NCBI GenBank assembly: GCA_022419385.1
Contig: JAJUBI010000007.1
Coordinates: 1,769,768-1,833,767 of the forward strand
Reading direction: 5' to 3'
Origin: Paraconiothyrium sp. Pb-2020
Taxonomy: Eukaryota; Ascomycota; Dothideomycetes; Pleosporales; Didymosphaeriaceae
DNA length: 64,000 nucleotides
The notes beneath the pieces were generated by a model that was not told the DNA's origin, ran no database searches, and worked only from the letters and a program-made list of their open reading frames with translations. Both the position numbers and the translations under genes were made by a program. Shown in pieces: positions 11,498-22,159 of this stretch. The number at the start of each line of letters is the position of its first letter. Positions within the stretch are counted from its first letter, which is position 1.

Positions 11498-12883
11498 GGA
11501 AGGAAAGGGCCCTCAGACGTCGAAGAGCCCGTACGTATTCGTGTCGTGGTCCGGTTAGAGGGCGTTCGAACAGAAGGCACTTTGGAGGTGCTTAGGCTCT
11601 CCACGCGGCAGCTTTCGGCCCGCGACGTTCGCCCCGCAAACGTGAAGCATCTCATTAGTTCTCGTCCCTTCTTTTGCTTCTGGGCTTCTAGACAGCCGCT
11701 ACTGGCATAAGCCGCTGGATGCTAGCTGTCAATAGGATCCGGTCTTTCTCGCCGCAAACACTAGATTTCACATGGTGGAGGCGCGTTTCCGAATTCGGCC
11801 TAGTCCACATTTATCGGATTACTCACGGCTCGATGGTAACGAGGACATGCATGCGTTCCAGATCGGCTCGCCAAGGTTTGCAATTCCGGGCTTCAGTAGT
11901 GTTTCTAGTGAGAAGTCGACAACTGCAGGTATGTTTACGGCTCGAATGCTGACGTGCGGATCGTGAGAGAGCCCTTGTAAGCCTGTAGTCAGTTTATTGG
12001 AGGAATCGTGGTTGTCGTCGAAGCTTCTAGAGTGGTCATTGTTGTGGAGAAAATACGAATTTGGTTCAGAGAGCGAATTCATCAGAATTGCTGCTTTGAG
12101 AAAAAATGCCGGACAAGCAACATATACTATTATATGCAATTACAGGATAGACTAGGCCTATCCTTCTCCTAGCGTAATCGGACGATCAATCTTCGGTGAT
12201 CCTCGGTTGCAGATCTTTCCTTCGTGCTTGCCATTTCTCAATAATTGTGATTTACGGGCGCCGCGGGTCATGTTCACGTCGATACTAGCCACGGTACGTG
12301 AGGCTATGAAGATGATCCTGCGTAGTTCTAGGATCGAAGTGTTTGTCCGCAATCAATTGTTTCTGCGTAGGCTGAAGTTGATCCGGGATTGCGTGCGCAT
12401 GGGTCAAGTTGGCGAAGATTTAGAGATTTGAACGCTGGGATGATCATCGTCTGGTAATATCAAGCCTGATCAATATTTTCGCAGAGGGATTGTGCTGATA
12501 TTCCGCAGAAGCGAAAGATCTGAAGTTTCACTTTCCAGTAGGTACAGAGTAGATTCCAACATCTTTGCAACAAATGCGTATATGAAAATTCCCGAGCGTT
12601 CTCTGCGTATTGCGTTGATCGGTGTGAAGCTCTTGTTCAAGAAATATCCTCATGGGTGCGCGTGGAAGTGGAGCTCACAGCCACGAAAGCCGAATTTAGA
12701 CGTCTGGAGATGCCAACAACATGTAAGCGAATATTCCCCGCAGTCGATATTACCCACGATCTTAACGTACGAGGTGAGAAGTCTGAAGGCCGAATAGCAG
12801 AACCTTGGGCGGATACCTAGTGTCGATTTCCCATGGCTTGATTTCCACATGACTGGTAGACATGGAAGGCGCCACCGACGATG
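11498..12883. other. Intergenic, no gene supported
   Basis: About 1.4 kb. Several frames of 60-105 codons occur on both strands, but none shows domains, compositional bias or splice-linked continuation. The left end is upstream of the histidine kinase. Confidence 0.45.
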
Positions 12884-14098
12884 TTATGCGGCATTCAACT
12901 CACAATAGCAAGTCAAGCAGAAATTGGCTGCTTCCAAATACTTTTGCACAAGCGGCCGCTCCGGTTCCGAATTGAGATGATAGTCTCCCTCATCAACCTC
13001 GATCAGCTTCCGACCATCATCATTGACGACGCAGGATCTATTACTAACGCTTTGCTCGACCTGGTCATAGACCGCGGCAGAACCGGATGGTTGCTCACGA
13101 GGGAGGAGAGTATTGCTATGGGTCTTCACCGCTCGATATAGTATTTCGATCCGCCTTGACGCTGAAGTCGATTCGTTCGTTGTAGGTCGTGTTTTCCTTC
13201 CGAGCATGTGCTCCCCCATCAATACCATTGTTCGCCCAACACTGCGCGTCTTCGGCCCATTGATCCAGAATATTGAGAGGCGGTCCAATGTCTTGACACT
13301 GAGCCAAGGATAAACCCAATCTGAACCTTGCAAGCTGTATTGTTGGTCACGATTCTCAGGGATCGACCAATCGACAACATCCGCTTCCAGAGGGGTTGAG
13401 ATGGACCCAACATCAGACATGAAACTGTTATGACTCGGTTCGATAGTGAGAGATAAGGTTCTCAAGTCCATTCCTGGTGATGATAGCACGTTGCATAGCT
13501 CTTCGTAGTGCCCATAACCGCATTGCAATATATGGAGGGCGGCGTATCGATCTCCCGGGGGGTAGAACGATGGTTTTTCGGTCTCTATTAAGTGCAGCTC
13601 TAAGGACTTGATGAGGCGCAATGACGCAGTAGGTCGATCTTGCAAAAACGTTGCGGCAGTCGGTATGCGATAATCATTTGCGAAGATGAAAGTATTCTTG
13701 CCGTAGAAGAGCTTAGCTCCCTCGACATAAAGCTGTTTGCACACCTGTAGAAGATGGGTGCCAATATCTTTACTCTGGCGCCCATGGGTAGAAGAGGCGA
13801 ACTGGTAGGTCATGTAAACAGTTTCAGAGTCGAGCTGAAACTCGGCTTCGGGTACGGCCAGATGTCGAAGTGGGATGGTCCAAGTGCCGCGGCTGGTGAG
13901 CGGATAAGTCAATTTGTATTGGTGATACAAAGCTTCGCAAAAGCCAACCTCACCTCCCACCGCGATGCGCGATCTCGGAGCTTTGGTGACTGCGGGTTCG
14001 AGAGCGATAGTGCCTGGTATAAGTACATATGACAAGATCATGTCGCGCACCTCTCGCGGAAGGCGAAGAAGTAACGAGGATGAGCTATTGAGTTCCAT
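12884..14098 (-). CDS. F-box-like / DUF7730-type protein
   Basis: Single exon, 404 residues, ATG at 14098. The N-terminus has LLLRLPREVRDMILSYVLIPG, the LP.E(I/V)R..I..Y(V/I) motif heading many Pleosporales proteins annotated as F-box-like or DUF7730. The middle contains HLLQVCKQLYVEGAKLFYG.NTF, the second hallmark of that family (LL.vCkq.y.Ea...lY..n.F). The C-terminal 150 residues are variable. These families are large and mostly uncharacterised; some members act as SCF adaptors. No role can be assigned from the sequence. It faces the histidine kinase gene with 1.4 kb between them. Confidence 0.75.
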   Translation of the reverse strand: MELNSSSSLLLRLPREVRDMILSYVLIPGTIALEPAVTKAPRSRIAVGGEVGFCEALYHQYKLTYPLTSRGTWTIPLRHLAVPEAEFQLDSETVYMTYQFASSTHGRQSKDIGTHLLQVCKQLYVEGAKLFYGKNTFIFANDYRIPTAATFLQDRPTASLRLIKSLELHLIETEKPSFYPPGDRYAALHILQCGYGHYEELCNVLSSPGMDLRTLSLTIEPSHNSFMSDVGSISTPLEADVVDWSIPENRDQQYSLQGSDWVYPWLSVKTLDRLSIFWINGPKTRSVGRTMVLMGEHMLGRKTRPTTNESTSASRRIEILYRAVKTHSNTLLPREQPSGSAAVYDQVEQSVSNRSCVVNDDGRKLIEVDEGDYHLNSEPERPLVQKYLEAANFCLTCYCELNAA

Positions 14099-14526
14099 CT
14101 TCGCCCATTCGAGAATGTATTGTGCACTGTCAAGCCTGGTGGAGATTGGAAGCTGAGGAAGTTGGTTTTGGTGGTTGTTTCAGGATCGTTCCTGCCTCGG
14201 CCGGACTAGCGGCAGTCGTAAGCAACGAAGGATCTCGCAAGAACGCATCGGGTAGATCTCACCCCTACAGAGAAGAGCAAGATCGGGTGCTTTTGGCGCA
14301 TTTTCCATTCTGGAGTATCCCCAGTCCACACATATCTCTATTATATATCAATGCCAGAATACCATCTAAAACCAGGCCTATACCGACTCCTAAATTCATA
14401 CTCCACGCTATTCAAGAACCAGGATGGAACAGTAAGAACTGCGTACGCCCAAGCTAACTGCATTAGGTTGTTATGGTGAAAGACGGCCGCTGGTGAATCA
14501 TTGGACGGCACATCAGGGTAAGGTGT
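14099..14526. other. Intergenic upstream of the DUF7730-like gene
   Basis: No gene is supported; it includes the likely promoter of the minus-strand gene starting at 14098. Confidence 0.4.
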
Positions 14527-14589
14527 ACCTACTCGGTGATTGATATTATGGGAGAGACGATGTGATGTCGTCCATTCCACCGAGTAGGT
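14527..14589. repeat. 63-bp fold-back with perfect 12-bp arms
   Basis: ACCTACTCGGTG at 14527-14538 is repeated as an exact reverse complement at 14578-14589. Inside the loop a smaller inverted repeat (GACGA ... TCGTC) is nested, so the whole stretch can form a long hairpin. It sits in the intergenic space 3' of the pterin dehydratase gene. It may be a small MITE or a structured RNA/terminator element; sequence alone does not decide. Confidence 0.55.
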
Positions 14590-14831
14590 CATAGAGATCT
14601 TTTTAGGTGCCTATACATGACGAACGACGAGTGGACGAGAATGATCCTGCGCATAGGCTGAGTAAGACTCCACGGATGTAGTCGGACTTAAGTTCTTGTA
14701 TTAGCTTGGAGGTAGAGATCAATGTATGGTCCGAAATATGCAGTAATATTGCATCCACTCCGCGCACAATGTCTCGCCCTTGGCTTGCGTGCCCAAAAAA
14801 GGCATTCCATGGTTATGGTCACGCCTTGTGC

Positions 14832-15704
14832 TCAGAACGTGCGTACTCCATGGTTCTTCAACCCAATTGTGTCAGCTGTCCGGTCACAGAATTCGGCCAT
14901 CTCGACATCCTTGATGCTGAGCCCCTCTGGCTCATGAGTAGTCCACTCGATGGTCACTAGGGAGTACAAATTGTGCCAGGACGGGTGGTGTCGCTTGGAC
15001 TTGGACTCATCTGCAACGATGGACATGAAGCGCCACGCCGAAGCAAAGGTGGGGAATGTATATTGGCGCGAGATGCCTTTATTCGATGGCGACAGCTTCC
15101 ACTCCGAGAGTCTTGTCAGACGCTGAAGTAGGTCGGATGGCTGGCCGGCGGAGAAGATGACTCCGGCAAACTGATTGCTTGCAGTGTTCGATGTGTCTGA
15201 AGAGGGTGGAGGGCGGGAAGTTGTGAGAAAGCGAGCGGCACATAGCACGTTAGGGTGGGGACGACGTGCATCGACACGCGCGCGCAGATGCACAAAAATC
15301 GGCCCATTTGGATGTGGGAGTCCGCACTTCAGGATTGCACACGACCCAGCGCGCAAGACGCGTCCACGGAGCCTTGGACGAGATGTCAGAAGGTTGGGTT
15401 CTGAGGTAATCGTGGAGGTGTCTGACGGGCTTGCAGATGCGCCGCTCCACCCACTCTTGGTGAGACGTACGGAGGTGATGGAGCCAGCATGCTGACCTTT
15501 GGCGACGGCTTGTTGCGTGCAAAGGTGCTTGAAAGCAAGGCGAAAAGGCAAGCAGCGTGGCCAGGGGATGCAGGACGCGTGCGGGGGCCAAAACGGGAAT
15601 GTGCTAGGCAGGGGCGAGAGATGGTGGAGGTGTGTGGTAGCAGCAGTGGCAGCGGAAGCACGCGGAGCCATGGCGGAAGCATGCTGTACTGTGTATGTGG
15701 CCAT
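14832..15704 (-). CDS. Pterin-4a-carbinolamine dehydratase (4a-hydroxytetrahydrobiopterin dehydratase), long uncertain N-terminus
   Basis: The C-terminal ~110 residues are a complete PCD domain: LTRLSEWKLSPSNKG, then YTFPTFASAWRFMSIVADES, then SKRHHPSWHNLYSLVTIEWT and THEPEGLSIKDVEMAEF. The HHP-x5-Y...TH...D pattern holds the catalytic histidines. Known PCDs dehydrate 4a-hydroxy-tetrahydropterin to recycle the cofactor, and some moonlight as transcription coactivators. The frame stays open far upstream (ATGs at 15704 and 15671), adding ~190 residues that are Pro/Ala/Ser/Arg-rich and not PCD-like. The stretch ARFLTTSRPPPSS would suit a mitochondrial presequence. Because the region is GC-rich, the upstream part may be chance open frame or hide an intron, so the true start is unresolved. 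Confidence 0.8.
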   Translation of the reverse strand: MATYTVQHASAMAPRASAATAATTHLHHLSPLPSTFPFWPPHASCIPWPRCLPFRLAFKHLCTQQAVAKGQHAGSITSVRLTKSGWSGASASPSDTSTITSEPNLLTSRPRLRGRVLRAGSCAILKCGLPHPNGPIFVHLRARVDARRPHPNVLCAARFLTTSRPPPSSDTSNTASNQFAGVIFSAGQPSDLLQRLTRLSEWKLSPSNKGISRQYTFPTFASAWRFMSIVADESKSKRHHPSWHNLYSLVTIEWTTHEPEGLSIKDVEMAEFCDRTADTIGLKNHGVRTF

Positions 15705-16339
15705 GCAGGCGCCAAGCGCAGGCAGGCGGATGCGAGCAATGTCCGGTGCATTGGTCAGCAGCGGCACAACCGTCGGGGCCCGTCGTACATGAATGTTCTG
15801 CTTCCAGATGCAGCAATGGAGTGATGACTGCGCGCAACGGCCATTCAGCGCGTGCGGGCTGGGTGGTGTCTGTGTCTGTTGCGGCGTGGGTGGCTAGGAG
15901 CGCCGGTTTACCTCCGAAGCGCCGACACGATACAAAAGGCCGTCGTGCCTCGCTCGCCCTTAATCATCAATCTTGACTAAGCTCCCCCCAGCCAACTGCA
16001 TCATCGCGAGTGAGTTGCCCCAGCGCGCCGCCCTCCACGCCTGCGCCCATGGACGTCGTGGTCGCCTGCGCTGCAGTCGCGCGCTGCCCGCACCGCCCGC
16101 GCCTGCCTGTGCCCGCCGCTGCGAGGAAGCCCAGAGCTAACCGCCGCCAGCTGCCTGCCCGCGCCGTCGCCTGTCGCGACCTCGTCCCCCTCCGCGCCGC
16201 CCTTCGCACCCAGCAGTCGACTTGCGCCATTGTCCCGCTCGCAGTCGGCGCAGAGCACGCTGTGTCCCCCGCCGCGCCCACGTCCCATTGATGCCGCCCC
16301 ACCCTGCCCACGCTCTATCCCAGCATCCGCACATACGAC
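15705..16339. promoter_or_regulatory. Shared upstream region of divergent PCD and kapC-like genes
   Basis: About 635 bp, strongly GC-rich toward 16340, between two genes transcribed away from each other. It must hold both promoters and the bZIP leader. Many overlapping frames here are a by-product of base composition. No specific site is called. Confidence 0.45.
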
Positions 16340-17300
16340 ATGCAAAACCCCGTCGCCCAAGTACGTCCCGCTCTCACATAAGCATCCCGTGACAGGTGCT
16401 AACTGCTGTAGGACCAGAAGGCGCCTACCATTGAGATGAGTGAGTGCAGTCATCCCGACGGGCACCCGCCAACGCGCCATTACTAACGCGCTTGCCCTCC
16501 AGGCTTAAGAGAGCATCTGCTTGCTGCGGGCGCCGGCCAGCCCAGTGCGCCTCCGCCTCTGCAGCAACACCCTCACACCAGCCCCCAGCCGCACGCCATT
16601 GACCCCGCCATCGCCGGCCAGCAGTACCAGATGAGCCAGGGCGAGAGCCCCCACATGGGCGACCAGGGCCAGGGCAATGCGAAAGGCCGTCGCGAGCTGA
16701 GCACGTCGAAGCGTGCTGCCCAGAATCGCGCTGCCCAGGTCTGTAACACCACCCAATGCATGCGAGCTGCACTGACCCCACCAGCGTGCCTTCCGCCAGC
16801 GCAAAGAAGAATACATCAAGCAGCTCAAAGACCAAGTCAAAGAGTTCGAGCAGCTATGCGAACTCTACAAGACGCTCCAGACCGAGAACTACCAGCTCCG
16901 TGACTACATCATCAACCTGCAGTCCCGACTCCTCGAGACTCAGGGTGAGGTACCTCCGGCACCCGCCGGCGTTGACCTTTCGCGCCACGGCGAAGCACCT
17001 AATCCCAACCTGAACCAAGCCTCGACGCAGCCACAACCCGATCAGCAAGTCCAGCCACAGCAGAATCCGAACAACAACAGTAACAATGGTGGCCTCTCGG
17101 ATAGACAAATTGGCGAGCTCCAGATGGCCGCTCAAGCAGCCGCCGCTGCGCAGCATGGCGGTCCGTCTTTGAGCAATGGCAAACATCCCAACGATGGCTC
17201 GCCTTTCTCAGGGGACTATGCGGACAAGCGCCAGAGGACCGGAGACTCTCCCGCTTCAGGTCAGCATGTTCAGTCACCATACCCCAATCCTTATGCTTAA
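16340..17300 (+). CDS. kapC: Yap-type bZIP transcription factor, KapC-like
   Basis: Four exons: 16340-16360, 16412-16439, 16503-16738 and 16785-17300. Introns of 51, 63 and 46 nt have textbook sites (GCTAACTGCTGTAG, TACTAACGCG...CAG, ACTGAC...CAG). The product is 266 residues, starting MQNPVAQDQKAPTIEM. The basic region reads KRAAQNRAAQRAFRQRKEEY, with the Gln and Phe that mark Yap/Pap1-type binding to TTACTAA-like sites. The third intron splits this motif exactly (AAQ|RAF). A leucine-zipper coiled coil follows, and then ENYQLRDYIINLQSRLLETQ, very close to the segment I know from Aspergillus KapC. The C-terminus is Gln/Asn/Ala-rich and disordered. It should act in the nucleus as a dimer; target genes are not visible. 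Confidence 0.9.
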
Positions 17301-20300
17301 AAGGAGCAGGAGCCACCGACCCGAACGGCTTATAGCAACATGTCCAGCAAGTGCTCTCTACAATCAGTAGGCTACTTGGACTGCTAGCGGGATCTTCAGG
17401 ATGCTAAAGATCGTCCATTCTCCCGTATATTGTCTCAAAGCTTTGCTTGTTCTACGACTTTATGCATATCGCAGCCCGCGGCTGCCGGTAACGGTAATTG
17501 TTTCAACGGCGTTATACGGCGGAATGCTTATGTTATACCATATTTCTGCCCCCTAGTCTTATACTGGGCGGATAAGGGGAGGACTGACTAGGGTGTTATT
17601 GTCTAGATGCGCTGGTGAAGAGGCAAGGAAGAATTTTCCGCGCCTACGTGTTCGATTTACCCTGATCCCATACATTTGTATGTCTACGATTGTTGCAATA
17701 CAGAACACGAGGCGGTTACTCTTCGATTTGAAGTTGCAGCCAACGCTCGTATGAGAGCGCGCTAGCCATGCCAACGGTACCAGTCAGCTCATCCAATAAT
17801 GCTTACTGAGCAATATCAGGGGCAATTGATGAAGATTGCCGGTAATCAGGGTACGACGTCCTACAGGTTAGAACGATGCAATTCTCATTTTCGGACCAAT
17901 GCGGCCGAGTTATTCACAAAATTAGCTTCGCGGGAGCGTATCCGTGTTGTATATCGACAACTTGATTATTCCTCAACGCGGAATATTGACTTGGCCTGAT
18001 GCAACTTTCTGTACATTGCACTGCGACATAAGGCCCGTTAACCTAGTTATACTTGCTGTCAATAATCAGTAAGCATACCTCAACCGCGTATTATCGCGGG
18101 ACGTAATTCTTTTTGACCCGTTACGCTACCTCGGTTCCCTCAAGACTATAGGCCCTTGCTAATCATCAGTACAGCAGTACCTGGACCTAGGTACCTAAGT
18201 ACCTAGGTATTCCGCTCATCACGTGAATACTGAAATTTACCGATCCGGTGTTTACCATCTCCTCTTTCTACAGAAGGATTCGACCTAACTACTATTCCTG
18301 ATTAGTTCCTTAGTCAAGTCAAGACAGGTCGTCAACTAGGAAGGTGGTTGGCCTGGCATCAGCTGTAGCCTAAAGCATCAGAACAAAACGCTCCACCAAC
18401 ACCTATCTTTTATTGTCCTTTGCGAGTATGGGAGGTGCTAGTGCAGAGCGAACAAACAATCAGTGCAAGGGGCACTATACGACTAGTATCGTCAGCCTGA
18501 GTATGAGCACCCTAACCTCCAGTAGGACTACTTCTCCAGCCTCATTATCATGCTTAGGCACCGGACAAAAAGCTCAATCGTATAGCAAGGGGTATCAGGT
18601 ATATCGCGGTTGGCTCATGAGGGAACCACTGCTAGCAATTTTCACAACATGATTGGGGCACTGCCAGAAGGGAACAGGTTGAAGACAGAAAGTAATAGCA
18701 CTCGGATTCAGCCTGTGAGGCATTTTTGCTGTCCTGCCTAGACTGTGCGTGAAGTATGTGAGTAAGGGTGCGCAACCGTGTACGAGATGTGCCTTGCTCA
18801 GCACCGTTCACCGCCCTTTAAGACATGCGGTTTTTTTCCCACGCAAGGGAACAGACTTTCCGCTTCTGATGTATGGACACCCACGTCAATCTTCGACTCA
18901 TTTCTTCAAAACTATCATGGCAACACCCACCATTGATTACTTGCCACGGCAGGGCTCGAGATTCTCTGTGACTACATGGAGGCAGTCGATGCATTCCAAC
19001 GTAGGAAGCACACGGAAACGTGGCACCCTTCTTTGGTAAGGTTCGAGCGAATCTCATGCAGCCTCGTTCCTTCAGAGACAAAGCTCGATACGGTTGACTG
19101 GAAATCGGGGTAGTATGCCGTTGATCGGCCAGCTCAGAGAAGAGTGCGATTGGGGCTCACACTTTGGGATCTCTTGGCTCAAGAAAGGGGGAGGGAGTAG
19201 AAGAAAGGCGACAAACGAGCGCCGTAAGAAAAGAAATTTTTCGCAAGTATCAGCGGGTATTGCAGGACCAGAGGGAAAGGATCATTAGAAGAAGCGGGAT
19301 GAAAGGCGAGTTTAGGAACCAACCGCCTGTATCAAATAGCGGGAAGAAGATAGAGAAGAGAGGCAGCACAGTGAGCGCAGATTTAGAGGGCACACAGGCA
19401 GCATGGAGCGCACTAAGCAGAAGGAATATCGGACGTGGTGCTTTGGAATAATCATGGTTTTCGGCAAGAGGTCTGGTTATCGTGAATCGACTCATCCGGA
19501 GGGGGGGGCACGACTGCCGTGCATAAGAAGGCGTTTTGATATTGACATACTCATGAAAGCTATATATGATTTTGCTTTGTTATTGAGAACACTCTCATGA
19601 TTGTGAAGTTTCGTAATACGTCACAGTGGCCGACGCTAACCATTGAACCCTTCCTTCTCATATCAATATGGGCATCGGCCATGTACCGTTGAGCTACAGA
19701 ATTTAGATACGTACGGTAGCTTAGGTGGCCCCTTAATGGACTCTCAACAACTTGACTAGCATGTTCGTAGCTGACCCTTCATCTCTCACACGAGAGCGTG
19801 ACCTTGGGCAGGAAAGTGAGCAGTACAACTGTGGCGGAGGATTCTCCTAGGTCCCCGTGTCTGGGCAGTGAGAATACGTGTCCTTGTGCGTACACTAAGC
19901 ATCGATAACAGGACATCGTCATAGGTATGTCATACTCACCTTGATAACTTTAGGGTTACGCGAGTCGAAGGCTTAAGCTCTTGTGATGGTGGATCTATCT
20001 TAAAACACGTTGACCTGTCGACTTTGACCAAGGAGCATCTGCATGATTGTAGACCAACTAGTGCATGGCCTGGTTCCTTGCTGCGTCATTAGTCTATATA
20101 GATAATGCTGAAATATGTAGCATCCTTCGTAGTTTGTAGGTTAGAAATCACGTGGGTATGCCGTCTATACCACTGGGTGCGATAGCATAAAGACGACCTG
20201 TTCGAAACTCCTTGTAGATGCACTATTAACAGACTAACACAGTGCATGGCACTACGGCCTGTTGATGAGACAAGATGCTATGATATATCAGTGGAGATGT

Positions 20301-22159
20301 CTCACGAAACCACAGACATCACAGTGACGACAGACAAGCAGTGAACACAGCCATAGTGTTTTGGATGGATTCCGACCATGTTCAGTCATACACAGGTATA
20401 GATCAAGGGCACAGACTTGCTTACGGTGCAATTTTGCCGTGAAGGGGCATCCTTGACTCGTCGACGGTGAGAGTCCTAATGTCTATCAGCGGTTCTCGTG
20501 TCTGAGCTTACACAAAAAGCTGTAGTGCCCAGTCAAGTTGCCGATGCGACAAAGGAGACGATAGTATTCCGAACTCCAAGATACTCATAGATAGCACTCG
20601 AGGTATCAGATCTCATTGGTAGTCACGTCGAAGTGGGCCTTTTCTGCATCGAGCCGACGACCAACTTCAGCCCGCCTCAGCCTACGAGCAATCTGGCTGC
20701 GAAGGATATCCCAGCAAGTGACGCCAGTACCGAACCAGAAATAGGAAGGGAAGGCACATGTGCCAGTGAGAGGTTATTGGGTGGTGCTCGTATGCCTTGG
20801 AGAGCACATCACCGATGACTATATTGCGGCAGGATCAGCAGATAGGATCCGGCACAAGAGGTGGGTGAGGGTCTGCATACTTTCAGCCCACTTCGGGTGA
20901 TACTCGAAGATGATCGGGCAAGTCCCCGACTTCCAGGGCTCAGTTGTTGGTGGCGGCGTCTAGGTGAATGGGTTGGGCGGCGGTGGTTTGGGAACGCGGT
21001 TGCCCATGTTGACAGAAATCAATGTGAGCGTGAGTGTGAGAAACTGTGTAGATGGTGAACAGGATGCTCTCCAGGGATCGAGGTTGGTTCTAGTGTGGAC
21101 GAAGATGGAACAGGCGCGAAGAACGAGGTGTGCACGTCCTACTGTTGGGGGAGCGGTTGCTAGCGGTTGCCTCCTATGCAAAAAGAAGCCAGGCGCATCC
21201 GCTTGCTCCGACACATAGTCTTACGGCAAGAAATGCTTACATCGAGCTATTTTACAGGTAAATAATGAAGCGCAGCATGTGATTGCGGGCGGTACGTCAT
21301 AGATGATGCTTCGTGGAGAGCTGGTGGCGTTTATCGTGTGATTGGCATTGCTGGACTGAACAGTTACTTTCGGCTGTTTGGAGCGTTGGACACTAGTGGG
21401 AGCTTCACAGTCTCTGTCAGCTCTCGAGAACCCGACTCTTTCCCTCCTTGATCGCATTGCGTACAATTGCGTTTGACGTGTTCAAGTCATAGAACCTGTA
21501 GTGCTATCGATTTCCCCGGAGGATAGCCGTCAAGAAGCGGTCAACGTCACATGACTGCGAGTAACTTGAATGGGGAATGTCAGCTAATCATGGTATCAAC
21601 AGTGTACGCTATCTTGCAGTGTCTTGTCCTTTTCGTGAATGGCGATCCGCCTAGTGCAAGGCTGGGCACGCATCGACACCTGACGAAGATGCCATGCTAT
21701 ATGGTTGCACCGCTGTGACCAGCGACTATGAGATATACACAATGCATCCTCGCCTTACACCCGAGAGATATCTCACAACCACACATGCCCATATAAACCC
21801 GGATCCACGCTGTACCTGCCATGGTACTCCAATGACGATGGACAATTTGCGAGCAATGGCTGGCTAAGATAAGGATGAAGTTGACTCAATATCTGGACCA
21901 AACAACCAAAATCTGAGTCAAATTCCACTCGCACAGAGACGCCGTGGCCGAACCGCTAAACAGAAACAGAAGCAGAAGCAGAAACAAGAAAGACAAATCC
22001 ATTTCCGTTCTCTTGCCTTGTGCTCACTGTACCTGCAACCGCACTCGTAATACCGCAAAGACAGACCGCCATGCAATTGATCATTTCGTCGTGTCACATG
22101 TGTCTCAACACAAGCGCTGAGCTCAAGGAGATGGACGCCAACACCTTGGAACGTCATGT
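17301..22159. other. Gene-free stretch of about 4.9 kb
   Basis: Between the kapC-like gene and the SRPK gene no coding region could be supported on either strand. Frames reach at most ~95 codons, overlap each other and lack domains, signal peptides or codon-like periodic composition. Base composition is not markedly AT-rich, so this does not look like a RIP-mutated transposon block. It contains a palindromic cluster at 18185-18208 and a short purine/CAGAAG-type simple repeat near 21961-21990. Non-coding RNAs or heavily fragmented genes cannot be excluded. Confidence 0.45.
18185..18208. repeat. Palindromic ACCTAGGTAC / GTACCTAGGT cluster
   Basis: Two 10-bp arms (18185-18194 and 18199-18208) are perfect reverse complements around the 4-bp loop CTAA. 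The arms are built of overlapping CCTAGG and GGTACC palindromes. Short TACCTAGG-type repeats are scattered through many Pleosporales genomes as I know them. No function is implied. Confidence 0.55.

Noticed and set aside
15967..16840. Several long minus- and plus-strand frames around the kapC-like gene
   Set aside because: They lie in very GC-rich DNA where stops are rare, and they conflict with the well-supported bZIP exons.
17301..22159. RIP-mutated transposon in the gene-free stretch
   Set aside because: The sequence is not AT-rich, lacks long terminal or inverted repeats and shows no reverse transcriptase, integrase or transposase remnants by eye.
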